A DNA stretch of 64,000 nucleotides from Pseudoxanthomonas mexicana (GCF_010093385.1 NZ_PDWV01000017.1:1-64000), one strand, 5' to 3'; counted from the first letter of the stretch, positions 54,208 to 63,372 are shown. Numbers and translations: made by a program. Notes: generated from the letters alone by a model not told the origin.

Positions 54208-55421
54208 GCAGCCGACCCTAGCGGTACGCGGATTTCCGCGCAAACGCCACGACCTTCGGCGGCCGGCGACAGGACGAAGGCAGCGCGCGCGCCGTAGCGT
54301 GCCGCCAGCTGTTCGCGCACGTTCGCCAGACCGACGCCGGTGCTCAGGCCAGGCTGAAGACCCGCGCCATCGTCGCGCACCTGCACGCGCAACGCGTCGC
54401 CGTCGCGCACCGCGTCGATCTCGATACGGCCCGGACCGGGCCGTGGTTCGATGCCGTGCTTGATCGCATTCTCCACCAGCGTGATCAGCAGCGACGGCGG
54501 AAACGGCGTCGCACGCAGCGCCTCGTCGGCCCGCACGTCATAGGTCAGTCGCCCACCCATGCGCACCTGCATCAGCGCCAGGTAACTGCTGCAGAGGTCG
54601 AGCTGCTGGCCGAGCGTGGCGTGCAGTCCGCGGTCCTCGCGCAGCTTCGGAATCGTGGCGCGCAGGAAATCGACCAGCGCATCCAGGGTCGCTTCAGCCT
54701 GGGCCGGATCCTGCCGCACCAGCGCGCGAAGGGAGGCCAGCGTGTTGAACAGGAAATGCGGCTCCACCTGCGCCTGCAGTATCCCCAGGCGAAGGTCGGC
54801 TTCATGCACGCGGCTTTCGAGCGCGTTCAGTTCACGCACATGGCGGTGCTCGTCCCAGCGGCGGTGTTCGCTGAAGTAGGCACGCAGGGCGAGGCCGCCA
54901 CCGAACAGGCCGTAGATCACCACCAGCGCCGCCACGTTGATGGCCAGTCCGATCGCCTTCACGACCGGCGAGAGCACGGGTGGCTTAACTGCCAGGCCGG
55001 CGGCGGCCAATTCCGGCTTAACCAGTTGATCGATGTACGACGAAGCCACCCGATCGACGAAGAAGCTGAGCACCATGCCGGCCAGCACGGCTACCACCAC
55101 GGCCTTGCGCTCCCACGCCACCGGCCAGCCGCGATGGCGCACTGCGGTGGCCAGTGCCGGGCCCAGCGTCGCCATCAGGCTGAAGGCGATGAACTGGGTG
55201 ATGCCTACCCTGATCGCGATGCCGGGGTCCTGCAGGGCCACGCCGGTACCCGCACCGATGAATGCGGCGACCACCGCGATCACGCCGCAGAACAACAGGC
55301 TGCGGCCGAGCAGCCAGCGCAGGCCGAACACCGGGTACTGGCGATAACGGCTCCACACCGCGTTCCCGCCCACCAGCACCTCGGCCGGCAGCTTCTGCCG
55401 CAGCGGATAGGTCCGTTCCAT
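54204..55421 (-). CDS. LytS/AlgZ-type sensor histidine kinase
   Basis: A 405-aa kinase with about four transmembrane helices in the first 190 residues, then a His_kinase domain (QVEPHFLFNTLASLRALV, phospho-acceptor His near residue 219) and a C-terminal HATPase (LVENAIKHGIEPR, VRDDGAGLQPG, GVGLANVREQL). It partners with the LytTR regulator whose start overlaps its stop. It starts 2 nt after the serine hydrolase stop, so the three are one operon. Confidence 0.93.
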   Translation of the reverse strand: MERTYPLRQKLPAEVLVGGNAVWSRYRQYPVFGLRWLLGRSLLFCGVIAVVAAFIGAGTGVALQDPGIAIRVGITQFIAFSLMATLGPALATAVRHRGWPVAWERKAVVVAVLAGMVLSFFVDRVASSYIDQLVKPELAAAGLAVKPPVLSPVVKAIGLAINVAALVVIYGLFGGGLALRAYFSEHRRWDEHRHVRELNALESRVHEADLRLGILQAQVEPHFLFNTLASLRALVRQDPAQAEATLDALVDFLRATIPKLREDRGLHATLGQQLDLCSSYLALMQVRMGGRLTYDVRADEALRATPFPPSLLITLVENAIKHGIEPRPGPGRIEIDAVRDGDALRVQVRDDGAGLQPGLSTGVGLANVREQLAARYGARAAFVLSPAAEGRGVCAEIRVPLGSAA

Positions 55422-55423
55422 GC

Positions 55424-57067
55424 TTACTTCCTTTCTCCGCGCAACTGCTGGCCTGCCTGCTTCAGCGTCAGCGCGATCACCTTGCCGGCCGCATCACGCT
55501 CGAAGCGGATCTCCGCGCCCACGGCGTCCATCACGAAGACATCGCGCGCCACCGCCTGCACGGGCAGGGCCGGCTGTCCGGTACCCTGGATCGTCAAGGT
55601 GTCGCCCTGCGCCTTCACAGCGAGCGAGAACGCGGGCATGAGCGGATAGTCGCCCTCATAGTCGCGCAGGGCAGCGGCGTCGAGCTTCAGCACCGGCGCC
55701 GACGCGGCGGCATCGATGCGCTTGGCCGGCAGCGCGGCGCCCATCTGCATCCAGGTGAAGGACTGGCCTTCCGCCGTGCGCCGTGGGCGCAGCACGGCAT
55801 CGAACTCGCGCGGATAGAAATCGCCCGCACTGTCGTAGCCCATCGCATACGTGCCCTGCCCGGCCGGCTGGATCTCCAAGGCGTCGCCTGTCCGGCGCAG
55901 CGTCATCTTCATGCCGCCCGCGAGTTCGTACTCGCCAGCCAGCGCATCCAGCAGCGTGCCGTCCGGCTTGGCTTCTCGCCGCGGCGCGCCCAGCGGGAAA
56001 CTGGCATCGACCAGGTGCAGTCCCAGGGAACCCAGGCTGCCGATCGAGTTCCAGGTGGTGTCGGACAGGATCACCACGCCACGCTGTTTCTCGATGTCGA
56101 AGGACACGAACGACGAGAAGCCGCCCGTGCCGCCCTCGTGCACGTGCACCGTGCGTCCGCCGACCGGCATCAGCATCCAGTTCATCGCCATCGGCGGGGA
56201 CTCCGACACTTTCTGCTGGGAGCGCTGCAGCGCCGCCGAGATCGGCGTGGGCTCGGTCCCCAGCTGGCCCTGCACGTAACGCACCATGTCGTCTAGCGTC
56301 GCGCGCACGCCGCCGACGCCGGCGAGATTGGTCTGGAAATGCCAGGCCGACGTGACCCGCGCGTTCGGCGTATGGCCCACGGCCGCACGCACGCCGTCCG
56401 GCGCCGTGTTGACGTAGGCATGCCGCATGCCCAGCGGCGCGAACAGGCGCTGCTTCAGCAGCCTCTCCATGTCGGCGCCCGCGCGGCGGGCGACGGCGTA
56501 CGACAGCACCATCGAGGCGAAGTTGGAGTACTCGAACTTCGTGCCCGGCGCCGCGGTGAGCGTGACATCGCCCAGCGAGGCGAGCAGTGCCGTTTCGTCC
56601 AGTTTCGCGTACGGATCGGTCATGTCGGCCGCTCCCATGCGCGAGGGCAGCGCCGGCAGGCCGGAGGTGTGGGTGACGATGTGGCGCAGCAGGATGGGCA
56701 TGCCCTGGTAGTCGGGCAGCTTCGTGCCTTCCGGGAGCCAGGCGGACAGCGGATCGTCCAGCGAGCCCTTGCCCTGCGCGATCAGGTCGGCCAACAGCGC
56801 CGCCGTCATCGTCTTGCTGACCGAGCCGATCTCGAACGCGCTGTCGGGCCCGATGCGCGACAGGTCCTTCGCATCCGCGCACTGGTACGTGCGGGCGACC
56901 GTGCCGGCCTCGACGACCGCCACCGCCATGCAGGCCCCGGTGCGATCGCCCTGCAGGCGTTGTTTCACCATGCCAGCCAGGGCCTGGTCGGTCATCGCGT
57001 GGGCGGGCGCGAAGACGGTGAGGCCGGCGGCGGCCAGGGTGACGGCGAGCGAATGGGCGTAGGCCAT
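55424..57067 (-). CDS. secreted serine hydrolase (class C beta-lactamase family)
   Basis: A 547-aa secreted hydrolase with a signal peptide (about residues 1-24). The beta-lactamase domain has SxxK in EIGSVSKTM (about residue 80), YSN (about 180) and the HEGGTGGF box in place of KTG (about 310). The C-terminal third is a DUF3471-like beta-domain pair. Such proteins are esterases, peptidases or penicillin-interactive enzymes. AGGAG precedes ATG 57067. It leads the operon with the LytS/LytTR pair, which suggests it acts on or senses a cell-wall signal (inference). Confidence 0.9.
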   Translation of the reverse strand: MAYAHSLAVTLAAAGLTVFAPAHAMTDQALAGMVKQRLQGDRTGACMAVAVVEAGTVARTYQCADAKDLSRIGPDSAFEIGSVSKTMTAALLADLIAQGKGSLDDPLSAWLPEGTKLPDYQGMPILLRHIVTHTSGLPALPSRMGAADMTDPYAKLDETALLASLGDVTLTAAPGTKFEYSNFASMVLSYAVARRAGADMERLLKQRLFAPLGMRHAYVNTAPDGVRAAVGHTPNARVTSAWHFQTNLAGVGGVRATLDDMVRYVQGQLGTEPTPISAALQRSQQKVSESPPMAMNWMLMPVGGRTVHVHEGGTGGFSSFVSFDIEKQRGVVILSDTTWNSIGSLGSLGLHLVDASFPLGAPRREAKPDGTLLDALAGEYELAGGMKMTLRRTGDALEIQPAGQGTYAMGYDSAGDFYPREFDAVLRPRRTAEGQSFTWMQMGAALPAKRIDAAASAPVLKLDAAALRDYEGDYPLMPAFSLAVKAQGDTLTIQGTGQPALPVQAVARDVFVMDAVGAEIRFERDAAGKVIALTLKQAGQQLRGERK

Positions 57068-57193
57068 GGCGGTTCTCCTGAGGGGTCGGTCACCATGCTG
57101 TCGAAGGACATCGCCCCGCGTGCGGGTCTGCGATGGGCGGAGCGCTGACGGCGACGAAACCCGCGATCCGGACGACGGCCGGCGCGTCATGCG

Positions 57194-58450
57194 TCAATCC
57201 TCCAGCAACCGGCGCACCGTCGCACCGTACCTACGCACAATGGCCTCATGGTCGACATGGCGTCCATCGGCCACCACATCGCGCCCGCCTACCCGGACCG
57301 ACCGGACCAGTGGCCGGTTGCCGGCGAACAGCCAGCGGTCCACCAGATCCTCCGGGGTGGCGCCGGCCAGCACCGGGGCGTCCGCATCCAGACAGACGGC
57401 ATCCTGCGGATCCGGCGCGAGGCCCGTGGCATCCGCGGCGCTGTCCAGCACCCCCGCCAGCAGGGTGCGCCCCACACTGGGCGAGCCCGGCAATACCGCG
57501 ATGTTGCGATGGCGCGTGACCAGTCGCTGGCCGTACTCCAGCCAGCGCAGTTCCTCCACCGGCGACACGGACACATGGGAATCCGAACCGATGCCCCAGC
57601 GTCCGCCCGCCTGCAGGTACTCGCGCAGCGGGAACAGGCCGTCGCCGAGGTTGGCCTCCGTCGTGGGGCAGATCGCGACGGTCGCGCCGCTGGCGGCGAT
57701 GCCGCGTGTTTCCTCGCCCGTCAGGTGGGTGGCATGCCCCAGCGTCCAGCGCCGGTCGACCGGGAACTCGCGCAGCAGCCACTCCACCGGCCGCGCGTTG
57801 CGCAGCGCCAGGCAGTCCTGCACTTCGCCCACCTGTTCGGCGATGTGGATGTGCACCGGCGCATCGGCCGGCAGTGCGGACAGCACCTCGCGCATCGCGG
57901 TTTCCGGAACCGCACGCAGGCTGTGGAAAGCGCAGCCCACGCGCAGCGATGCGTTCTGCAGCGGGCGCAGGATGTCGAGCAGGCGGAGGAAGCCGTCCAC
58001 GTCGTGACCGAACCTCCGCTGGCGCACCGCCAGTTCGCGACCGTCGAAACCGCCGGTCATGTAGAGCACTGGCAGCAGGGTCATGCCGATGCCGGTGTCG
58101 CGCGCAGCAGCGATCAGCGCCCTGGACATGGCCGCAGGATCTGCGTACGGCCTGCCGTCGGGCTGATGGTGCACGTAGTGGAACTCGCACACATGCGTGT
58201 AGCCGGCTTCCAGCATTTCGGCGTACAGCTGCGCCGCCACTGCGTAAGTGCTCTCCGGCGTCATCCGTGCGGCGAACCGGTACATGATCTCGCGCCAGGT
58301 CCAGAAGCTGTCTTCCGGGTGGGTCTGGTGTTCGGCCAGGCCCGCCATCGCCCGCTGGAAGGCGTGCGAATGCAGGTTGGCGATGCCGGGCATGCGCCAG
58401 CCGGCGTCGGTGGCGACGATCTGGCCTGCGAGGGGATCGGAGTTCGACAT
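57194..58450 (-). CDS. hutF: formimidoylglutamate deiminase
   Basis: A 418-aa amidohydrolase-family enzyme that deiminates N-formimidoyl-L-glutamate to N-formyl-L-glutamate, the HutF branch of histidine degradation. Metal-binding elements are visible: IANLHSHAFQRAMAGL (about residues 23-38), VHIHIAEQVGEV, LGHATHLT and GIGSDSHVSVSP. The N-terminus is shorter than that of most HutF proteins, and an in-frame stop 12 codons upstream rules out an extension. It is divergent from a membrane peptide gene and hutI. Confidence 0.93.
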   Translation of the reverse strand: MSNSDPLAGQIVATDAGWRMPGIANLHSHAFQRAMAGLAEHQTHPEDSFWTWREIMYRFAARMTPESTYAVAAQLYAEMLEAGYTHVCEFHYVHHQPDGRPYADPAAMSRALIAAARDTGIGMTLLPVLYMTGGFDGRELAVRQRRFGHDVDGFLRLLDILRPLQNASLRVGCAFHSLRAVPETAMREVLSALPADAPVHIHIAEQVGEVQDCLALRNARPVEWLLREFPVDRRWTLGHATHLTGEETRGIAASGATVAICPTTEANLGDGLFPLREYLQAGGRWGIGSDSHVSVSPVEELRWLEYGQRLVTRHRNIAVLPGSPSVGRTLLAGVLDSAADATGLAPDPQDAVCLDADAPVLAGATPEDLVDRWLFAGNRPLVRSVRVGGRDVVADGRHVDHEAIVRRYGATVRRLLED

Positions 58451-58532
58451 GCGATGCTTGCGGCGGCGACGGGGTGCGTTAGGCTACCGCGTCATCCCCG
58501 CCAAGACACGCCCGCGCAGGTCGCCCACGTCC

Positions 58533-58727
58533 ATGCTTGCCATCGTCCTTTCACTGCTTGCCGTCGCCATCGCGCTGATGGTGGTCTTCATCGCCGTGCA
58601 GGCGAAGAACAAGGGGACCCGGGCCGCCGAGGGTGCCGGCGAGAGCGCCAGCGACCCTGCGCTTGCCACGCATCGCGAGGCGGAATGCGCATCCGATGCG
58701 GGCGGCTGCGACGGCGGAGGCGACTGA
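58533..58727 (+). CDS. 64-aa single-pass membrane peptide with cysteine tail
   Basis: A 64-residue protein: an N-terminal transmembrane helix ([20 protein letters not shown], about residues 2-21), then an Ala/Glu-rich linker and a tail [13 protein letters not shown] with two cysteines. No named family is recognised. Its stop is 1 nt before hutI's ATG and hutI's GGAGG ribosome site lies inside it, so it is cotranscribed with hutI. The longer frame from 58248 is a shadow of hutF. Confidence 0.6.
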   Translation: MLAIVLSLLAVAIALMVVFIAVQAKNKGTRAAEGAGESASDPALATHREAECASDAGGCDGGGD

Positions 58728-58728
58728 T

Positions 58729-59955
58729 ATGGACACACGCTGGGACGGTCTGCTGGTCAATGCACGTCTGGTCACCCTGGCCGGCGATGCAGGTTACGGC
58801 GTGATCGAGGACGGTGCGCTGGGCTGGCACGACGGCATGATTGTCTTTGCGGGCCATCGTACGGACCTGCCGGCGCCCCCCGCGTCGCTGGCCGATGAAC
58901 GGGTGGATGCGCAGGGCGAATGGGTCACGCCCGGGCTGATCGACTGCCACACCCACGTGGTGTTCGGCGGCGACCGCGCCGGCGAGTTCGAACAGCGCCT
59001 GCAGGGCACCAGTTATGAGGACATCGCACGCAGCGGCGGCGGCATCGTTTCGACCGTGCGCGCCACCCGCGCCGCAAGCGAAGACGACCTGTTCGCGCAA
59101 TCGCTGCCGCGGGCGCGCGCCTTGCGCGACGACGGCGTGACAACGCTGGAGATCAAGTCCGGCTACGGCCTGGACTTCGACAACGAACGCAAGATGCTGC
59201 GCGTGGCACGCCGCATCGGCGACGCGCTCGGCATCAGGGTGCGCACGACGTATCTGGGCGCGCATGCACTGCCGCCGGAATTCGCCGGGCGCGCCGACGA
59301 TTACATCGATGCCGTATGCCGCTGGCTGCCCGCCCTGCACGCGGAGGGCCTGGTGGATGCGGTGGATGCGTTCTGCGAGCGCATCGGATTCACGGCCGCG
59401 CAGACGCAGCGGGTGTTCGAGGCGGCACGCGCATTGGGCATCCCGGTGAAGCTGCATGCCGACCAGCTGAGCGACGGCGGCGGCGCGGCGCTGGTGGCCG
59501 GCTTCGCAGGCCTGTCGGCCGACCACGTGGAGTACACGTCGGAAGCGGGCGTCGCGGCATTGAAGCAGGCCGGCAGCGTCGCCGTGCTGCTGCCTGGCGC
59601 GTTCCACGTGCTGCGCGAAACGAAACTGCCGCCACTGGACGCGTTCCGCGCCCATGGCGTGCCGATGGCGGTGGCGACCGACTGCAATCCCGGCACCTCA
59701 CCCCTGCAGTCGCTGCGGTTGGCCATGTCGCTGGCCTGCACCCCCTTCCGCCTGACACCGGAAGAAGCGCTGCGCGGCGCGACCGTCCACGCCGCCCGGG
59801 CGCTGGGTTTGGAGGATCGCGGCCGCCTGGTGGTAGGACAGCGTGCGGACTTCGTGCGCTGGCGCATCGGCCAGCCGGCGCAACTGGCTTACTGGCTGGG
59901 CGGCGACCTGGTGTCGGCCGTCCACGCAGGCGGCCGCCTCATCGTCGGCGCCTAG
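58729..59955 (+). CDS. hutI: imidazolonepropionase
   Basis: A 408-aa enzyme that opens the ring of 4-imidazolone-5-propionate to N-formimidoyl-glutamate. Family motifs are intact: [19 protein letters not shown] (about residues 72-90), [38 protein letters not shown] and [10 protein letters not shown] (iron site and substrate contacts). GGAGG precedes ATG 58729. It acts just after HutU and before HutF in the pathway. It ends at a strong terminator. Confidence 0.97.
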   Translation: MDTRWDGLLVNARLVTLAGDAGYGVIEDGALGWHDGMIVFAGHRTDLPAPPASLADERVDAQGEWVTPGLIDCHTHVVFGGDRAGEFEQRLQGTSYEDIARSGGGIVSTVRATRAASEDDLFAQSLPRARALRDDGVTTLEIKSGYGLDFDNERKMLRVARRIGDALGIRVRTTYLGAHALPPEFAGRADDYIDAVCRWLPALHAEGLVDAVDAFCERIGFTAAQTQRVFEAARALGIPVKLHADQLSDGGGAALVAGFAGLSADHVEYTSEAGVAALKQAGSVAVLLPGAFHVLRETKLPPLDAFRAHGVPMAVATDCNPGTSPLQSLRLAMSLACTPFRLTPEEALRGATVHAARALGLEDRGRLVVGQRADFVRWRIGQPAQLAYWLGGDLVSAVHAGGRLIVGA

Positions 59956-59960
59956 AAAAC

Positions 59961-59988
59961 GAAAACCCCGGCGATGGCCGGGGTTTTC
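59961..59988. terminator. bidirectional intrinsic terminator
   Basis: A perfect 12-bp stem (GAAAACCCCGGC / GCCGGGGTTTTC, loop GATG) begins 6 nt after the hutI stop. The stem ends give an A run on one side and T run on the other, so it can serve hutI and the convergent THX gene. Confidence 0.9.
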
Positions 59989-60020
59989 TGTCGCAACCGG
60001 CAGCGCCGGTGCGGATGGCA

Positions 60021-60197
60021 TCACGCCTTGGCGACAGCCTTCTTGGCCACGGCCTTCTTCGCCGGCGCCTTCACCACCGACTTCTTGGCGGTGGCGGTGG
60101 CCGCCCCGCCGGCCTTGGCGACGGCGTGCTTGCGCGCATTGCCGTAGCTGGACGAATAGCGCTTGCCCTTGGCCGTCTTGCGATCACCCTTGCCCAT
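60021..60197 (-). CDS. 30S ribosomal protein THX with histone-H1-like tail
   Basis: A 58-aa protein. Residues 1-24 (MGKGDRKTAKGKRYSSSYGN...) match the bacterial ribosomal protein THX family, which binds the head of the 30S subunit. Residues 25-58 form a Lys/Ala-rich tail with PAKKAVAKKA repeats like histone H1 or Hc1-type proteins. AGGAG precedes ATG 60197 at normal spacing. It is convergent with hutI, sharing its terminator. THX proteins are usually about 25-45 aa, so the tail is an addition that may bind rRNA or DNA. Confidence 0.88.
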   Translation of the reverse strand: MGKGDRKTAKGKRYSSSYGNARKHAVAKAGGAATATAKKSVVKAPAKKAVAKKAVAKA

Positions 60198-60339
60198 CTT
60201 TGTTCTCCTGATTCATTGAAAAGTCCGCCCTGGACGGGGCGATGCACGGGCATCCACAGCTCGGGGGCGCCGCGCGCGAGGCCGCAAAGCCTACCACAGC
60301 GGGGCCTTCCGGGCCCGCCGCAGGTCTGGCGGGACGGGC

Positions 60340-60747
60340 CTAGTGGGCGCACCTGGCGTCGTGGACATGCCAGTGGTTCAGGCGCAGGTTCAGCAGATGG
60401 GCCAGGCCCACCAGCGTGCCGCCCACGGTCATCACGATGGCATGCGGCACCACCGAGGCATGCAAGGGGGGGTACAGCACCCCGACCCACAGCGCCGCCA
60501 GGCCCGCCAGCAACATGCCGAGCGCGCGGAAGACGCGGTGTCGGCGGTAGCCCCAGATCAGGCTGAAGGCACCCAGCACCGTGACGAACACCACGAAGAT
60601 CTCCTCCAGGCTTTCCCCCAGCCACAGCGACAGGCCCAGCGACGGCGCCAGCGCCAGCAGCAACGGCACCAGGGCGCAGTGCAGCGCGCAAACCAGGGAG
60701 CCGGCGGCGCCCAGACGATCGAGCAGGTGGCGGAACGAAGACTTCAT
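60340..60747 (-). CDS. MerC domain membrane protein
   Basis: A 135-aa protein of the MerC family with four hydrophobic helices. The first carries the metal-binding CALHCALVPLLLALAP (Cys pair near residues 20-24). A histidine-rich end (HWHVHDARCAH) is suited to binding zinc or other soft metals. MerC itself transports mercury, but here it stands opposite a zinc receptor with a Zur-box-like site between them, so zinc uptake or trafficking is more likely (inference). The start at 60747 drops an unlikely N-terminal extension that runs through the operator. Confidence 0.9.
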   Translation of the reverse strand: MKSSFRHLLDRLGAAGSLVCALHCALVPLLLALAPSLGLSLWLGESLEEIFVVFVTVLGAFSLIWGYRRHRVFRALGMLLAGLAALWVGVLYPPLHASVVPHAIVMTVGGTLVGLAHLLNLRLNHWHVHDARCAH

Positions 60748-60788
60748 GGCGGCAAGTATGACTTCCGGGAGGGTTACATTGTTGCTAT

Positions 60789-60806
60789 TGGTATAATATA
60801 ACATCA
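60789..60806. promoter_or_regulatory. Zur-box-like operator between merC-like and znuD-like genes
   Basis: The AT-rich stretch GTATAATATAACAT (60791-60804) resembles the gammaproteobacterial Zur operator core TGTTATAATATAACA, with a near-palindromic TATAATATA centre. It contains a perfect TATAAT (60792-60797) as a -10 candidate for the receptor gene. It sits 17 nt before the receptor ATG and 44 nt before the MerC-like start. Zur is encoded 2.6 kb downstream. Confidence 0.7.
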
Positions 60807-60820
60807 TTCGTTATCCCCAC

Positions 60821-63010
60821 ATGAGTGACTCCGTGCCCATGCTCTCCCTGCAACGCCCCGCTCCCAGCCTGCTCGCCACCGCCCTCGCCTTGGCCCTGGC
60901 CCTGGCCTCCCCTGCCGCGTTCGCCGAGACCGCCAGCGATGCCCAGACCAAAGACCTGGAGGCCGTGGTGGTCACCGCTTCGCCGCTGAAAGGCAACGCG
61001 GAATCCGTCGCGACCCCGGTGGACGTGCTGTACGGCGAAGACCTGGACAAGGCCAAGGCCGGCACCCTCGGCGAGACCGTCGCCAAGCTGCCGGGCGTGC
61101 AGACCACCTACTTCGGCACGGGCGTCGGCCGCCCGATCATCCGCGGCCAGGAAGGCCCGCGCGTGCAGGTGCTGTCCGGCGGCATCGGTTCGATGGATGC
61201 CTCCACCGTCAGCGCCGACCACGCGGTCAGCATCGAACCCTTCCTCGCCGACCAGATCGAAGTGCTGAAGGGACCGGCCACCCTGCTGTTCGGCAGCGGC
61301 GCCATCGGCGGCGCGGTCAACGTGGTCGACGGCCGCCTGGCCGAATCCATTCCCGACCAGCCGCTGAGCGGCCGCGCCGAAGTGCGCGGCAATACCGTCA
61401 ACGACGAGCGCACCGGCATGTTCCGCCTGGACGGCGTGAGCGGAAACTGGGTACTGCATGTCGACGGCCTGGTCCGCGACACCGACGACTACGACATTCC
61501 CGGCGTCGCCATCCTGCACGACCACGAAGAAGGCGAAGAACACGAGGAGGAACCCCAGCCGAAGGGCACGCTGCCCAACAGTTCGGTCAGCACGAAGGCA
61601 GGCGCCGTGGGCGCCACCTACCTGGGGGATCGGGGCTACTTCGGCCTGGCCGCCAGCACCTACCGCAGCAACTACGGCATCCCTGCCGGTGCCCACGTGC
61701 ATGGCGAGGAAGACCATGACCACGACCATGATGGCGAAGCCGACCACGACGACGAAGCGCACGAGGAAGGCGCCGTGCGCATCGACATGACGCAGAACCG
61801 CTTCGACATGAAGGCCGGCGTCTACGAACCGGTCTCGTTCCTGCAGAGCATCAACCTGCGCGCCGCCTGGAACGACTACGAGCATGTCGAGCTGGAAGGC
61901 GGCGATGTGGGCACGCGCTTCAGCAACGAGGGCTACGACGCCCGCCTGGAAGCGGTGCAGAAGACGTGGAACGGCTGGCGCGGCGCCTGCGGCCTGCAGT
62001 TCGGCAGCACCGATTTCAGCGCGGTGGGCGAAGAGGCCTTCGTACCGTCCACCGTCACCGACGCGCTGGGCCTGTTCGTGGTGCAGGAGAAGGATTTCGG
62101 CCCGTGGAAACTGGAGCTGGGCGGCCGCTACGATCAGGTCAAGCTGAAGCCGGATGACCGCACATCCACCGATTTCAGTGCGGTGAACCTGTCGGCCGCC
62201 GCCATCTGGCGCCTGAGCGACGGCTTCGACCTGCGCTTCGGCCTGGACCGTTCCGAGCGTGCGCCGACCAACGAGGAACTGTTCGCCGGCGGCACCCACG
62301 TCGCCACCCAGTCCATCGAGATCGGCGATGCGTCGCTGGATACGGAAAAGGGCGTGCGCGCCGAGATCGGCGCGCATTGGCACACCGACCGCGTCGACCT
62401 GAAGCTTGCCGTCTATCAGACCCGGTTCAAGGACTTCATCTACCTCACCGACACCGGTGTGGAGGAAGAAGGCTATCCGGTGCGCCTGTGGACGCAGGAC
62501 GACGCCACCTTCACCGGCGCCGAGGCCGAAGCGAAGATCCAGTTGGCCGACACCGCCGCCGGTGCGTGGGACCTGCGCCTGTACGGCGACTACGTGCGGG
62601 CGAAGCTGGATGGCAGCGGCCTGCGCACGGTGGCGTTCGAGGTGCCGCACGGCGACCACACGCACGGCTACGAGGTCGACATCGCGCAGGGCGGCTACTT
62701 GCCCCGCATCTCGCCGATGCGCTTCGGTGCGGACCTGGGCTGGTCGCTGGGCGGCTGGCGCGCCTCGCTGGGCGCGGTGCGCTACGGCAAGCAGGACGAT
62801 GTGGCGCAGAACGAAGAACCGAGCGACGGCTACACGCTGGTCGACGCGCACGTGGCCTACCGCTGGGACCGCCCGGCCTCCAGCTGGGAGGTGTTCCTGG
62901 ACGGCAGCAACCTGACCGACGAGGAAGCCCGACCGCATACCTCGCTGCTGCGCGACTACGCTCCGCTGCCGGGCCGCGGCGTGGCCTTCGGCATCCGCGC
63001 GTACTTCTGA
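60821..63010 (+). CDS. ZnuD-like TonB-dependent zinc receptor
   Basis: A 729-aa outer-membrane receptor with a signal peptide (about residues 1-35), plug (VVVTASPLKG, LPGVQTTYFGTGVGRPIIRG) and barrel ending in GIRAYF. Two His/Asp/Glu-rich loops are striking: HDHEEGEEHEEEP near residue 230 and EEDHDHDHDGEADHDDEAH near 295-315, as in ZnuD of Neisseria and similar zinc-scavenging receptors. No STN domain is present. The upstream Zur-box-like site and the nearby zur gene support zinc import. An intrinsic terminator follows. Confidence 0.92.
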   Translation: MSDSVPMLSLQRPAPSLLATALALALALASPAAFAETASDAQTKDLEAVVVTASPLKGNAESVATPVDVLYGEDLDKAKAGTLGETVAKLPGVQTTYFGTGVGRPIIRGQEGPRVQVLSGGIGSMDASTVSADHAVSIEPFLADQIEVLKGPATLLFGSGAIGGAVNVVDGRLAESIPDQPLSGRAEVRGNTVNDERTGMFRLDGVSGNWVLHVDGLVRDTDDYDIPGVAILHDHEEGEEHEEEPQPKGTLPNSSVSTKAGAVGATYLGDRGYFGLAASTYRSNYGIPAGAHVHGEEDHDHDHDGEADHDDEAHEEGAVRIDMTQNRFDMKAGVYEPVSFLQSINLRAAWNDYEHVELEGGDVGTRFSNEGYDARLEAVQKTWNGWRGACGLQFGSTDFSAVGEEAFVPSTVTDALGLFVVQEKDFGPWKLELGGRYDQVKLKPDDRTSTDFSAVNLSAAAIWRLSDGFDLRFGLDRSERAPTNEELFAGGTHVATQSIEIGDASLDTEKGVRAEIGAHWHTDRVDLKLAVYQTRFKDFIYLTDTGVEEEGYPVRLWTQDDATFTGAEAEAKIQLADTAAGAWDLRLYGDYVRAKLDGSGLRTVAFEVPHGDHTHGYEVDIAQGGYLPRISPMRFGADLGWSLGGWRASLGAVRYGKQDDVAQNEEPSDGYTLVDAHVAYRWDRPASSWEVFLDGSNLTDEEARPHTSLLRDYAPLPGRGVAFGIRAYF

Positions 63011-63033
63011 TCCAGCGCTGAGTCTCTCCCCCG

Positions 63034-63064
63034 GGCGGCTGGCCGGTACGGCAGCCGCCTTTTT
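63034..63064 (+). terminator. intrinsic terminator of znuD-like gene
   Basis: GGCGGCTG pairs with CAGCCGCC, with further CCG/CGG pairing in the loop, and is followed by TTTTT. It begins 24 nt after the receptor's stop. Confidence 0.9.
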
Positions 63065-63209
63065 GGTGTAGGAATGCTCGGGCGACTATACGGGAATGTG
63101 GTGAGTCGACATGGCGCTGGCTGTAATCGCGGCGATCGCAAACCTGCCGATACGGGAGTGTTCACCGAGGGCGGTAGCGGCAGCGGCCTGAGAAGCATGT
63201 CGATGCGAC

Positions 63210-63360
63210 TGTAGGAGCGACGTAAGTCACGACCGCAAGGCATCCGTTGCCAGATATCCGAACCGGCTTCGTACACCGTCGGGCGATGGCTCCATCCCCC
63301 GCGCGCGACAAGGATTCAGTGCTCTGCAGGTCTGCGGTCGCGACTTACGTCGCTCCTACA
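63210..63360. repeat. inverted pair of GTAG-type REP elements (second copy)
   Basis: The arms TGTAGGAGCGACGT... (63210-63235) and its inverse (63335-63360) match the pair at 52.8 kb closely. The spacer is 99 nt here, compared with 34 nt there. The right arm ends 13 nt before the zur stop. Confidence 0.85.
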
Positions 63361-63372
63361 ACAGCTCAACCC

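Larger units (their letters stand above)
63011..63372. other. 362-nt intergenic region with terminator and REP pair
   Basis: This gap between convergent genes holds the receptor's terminator (63034-63064) and an inverted REP pair (63210-63360). I see no gene in it. Confidence 0.7.
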
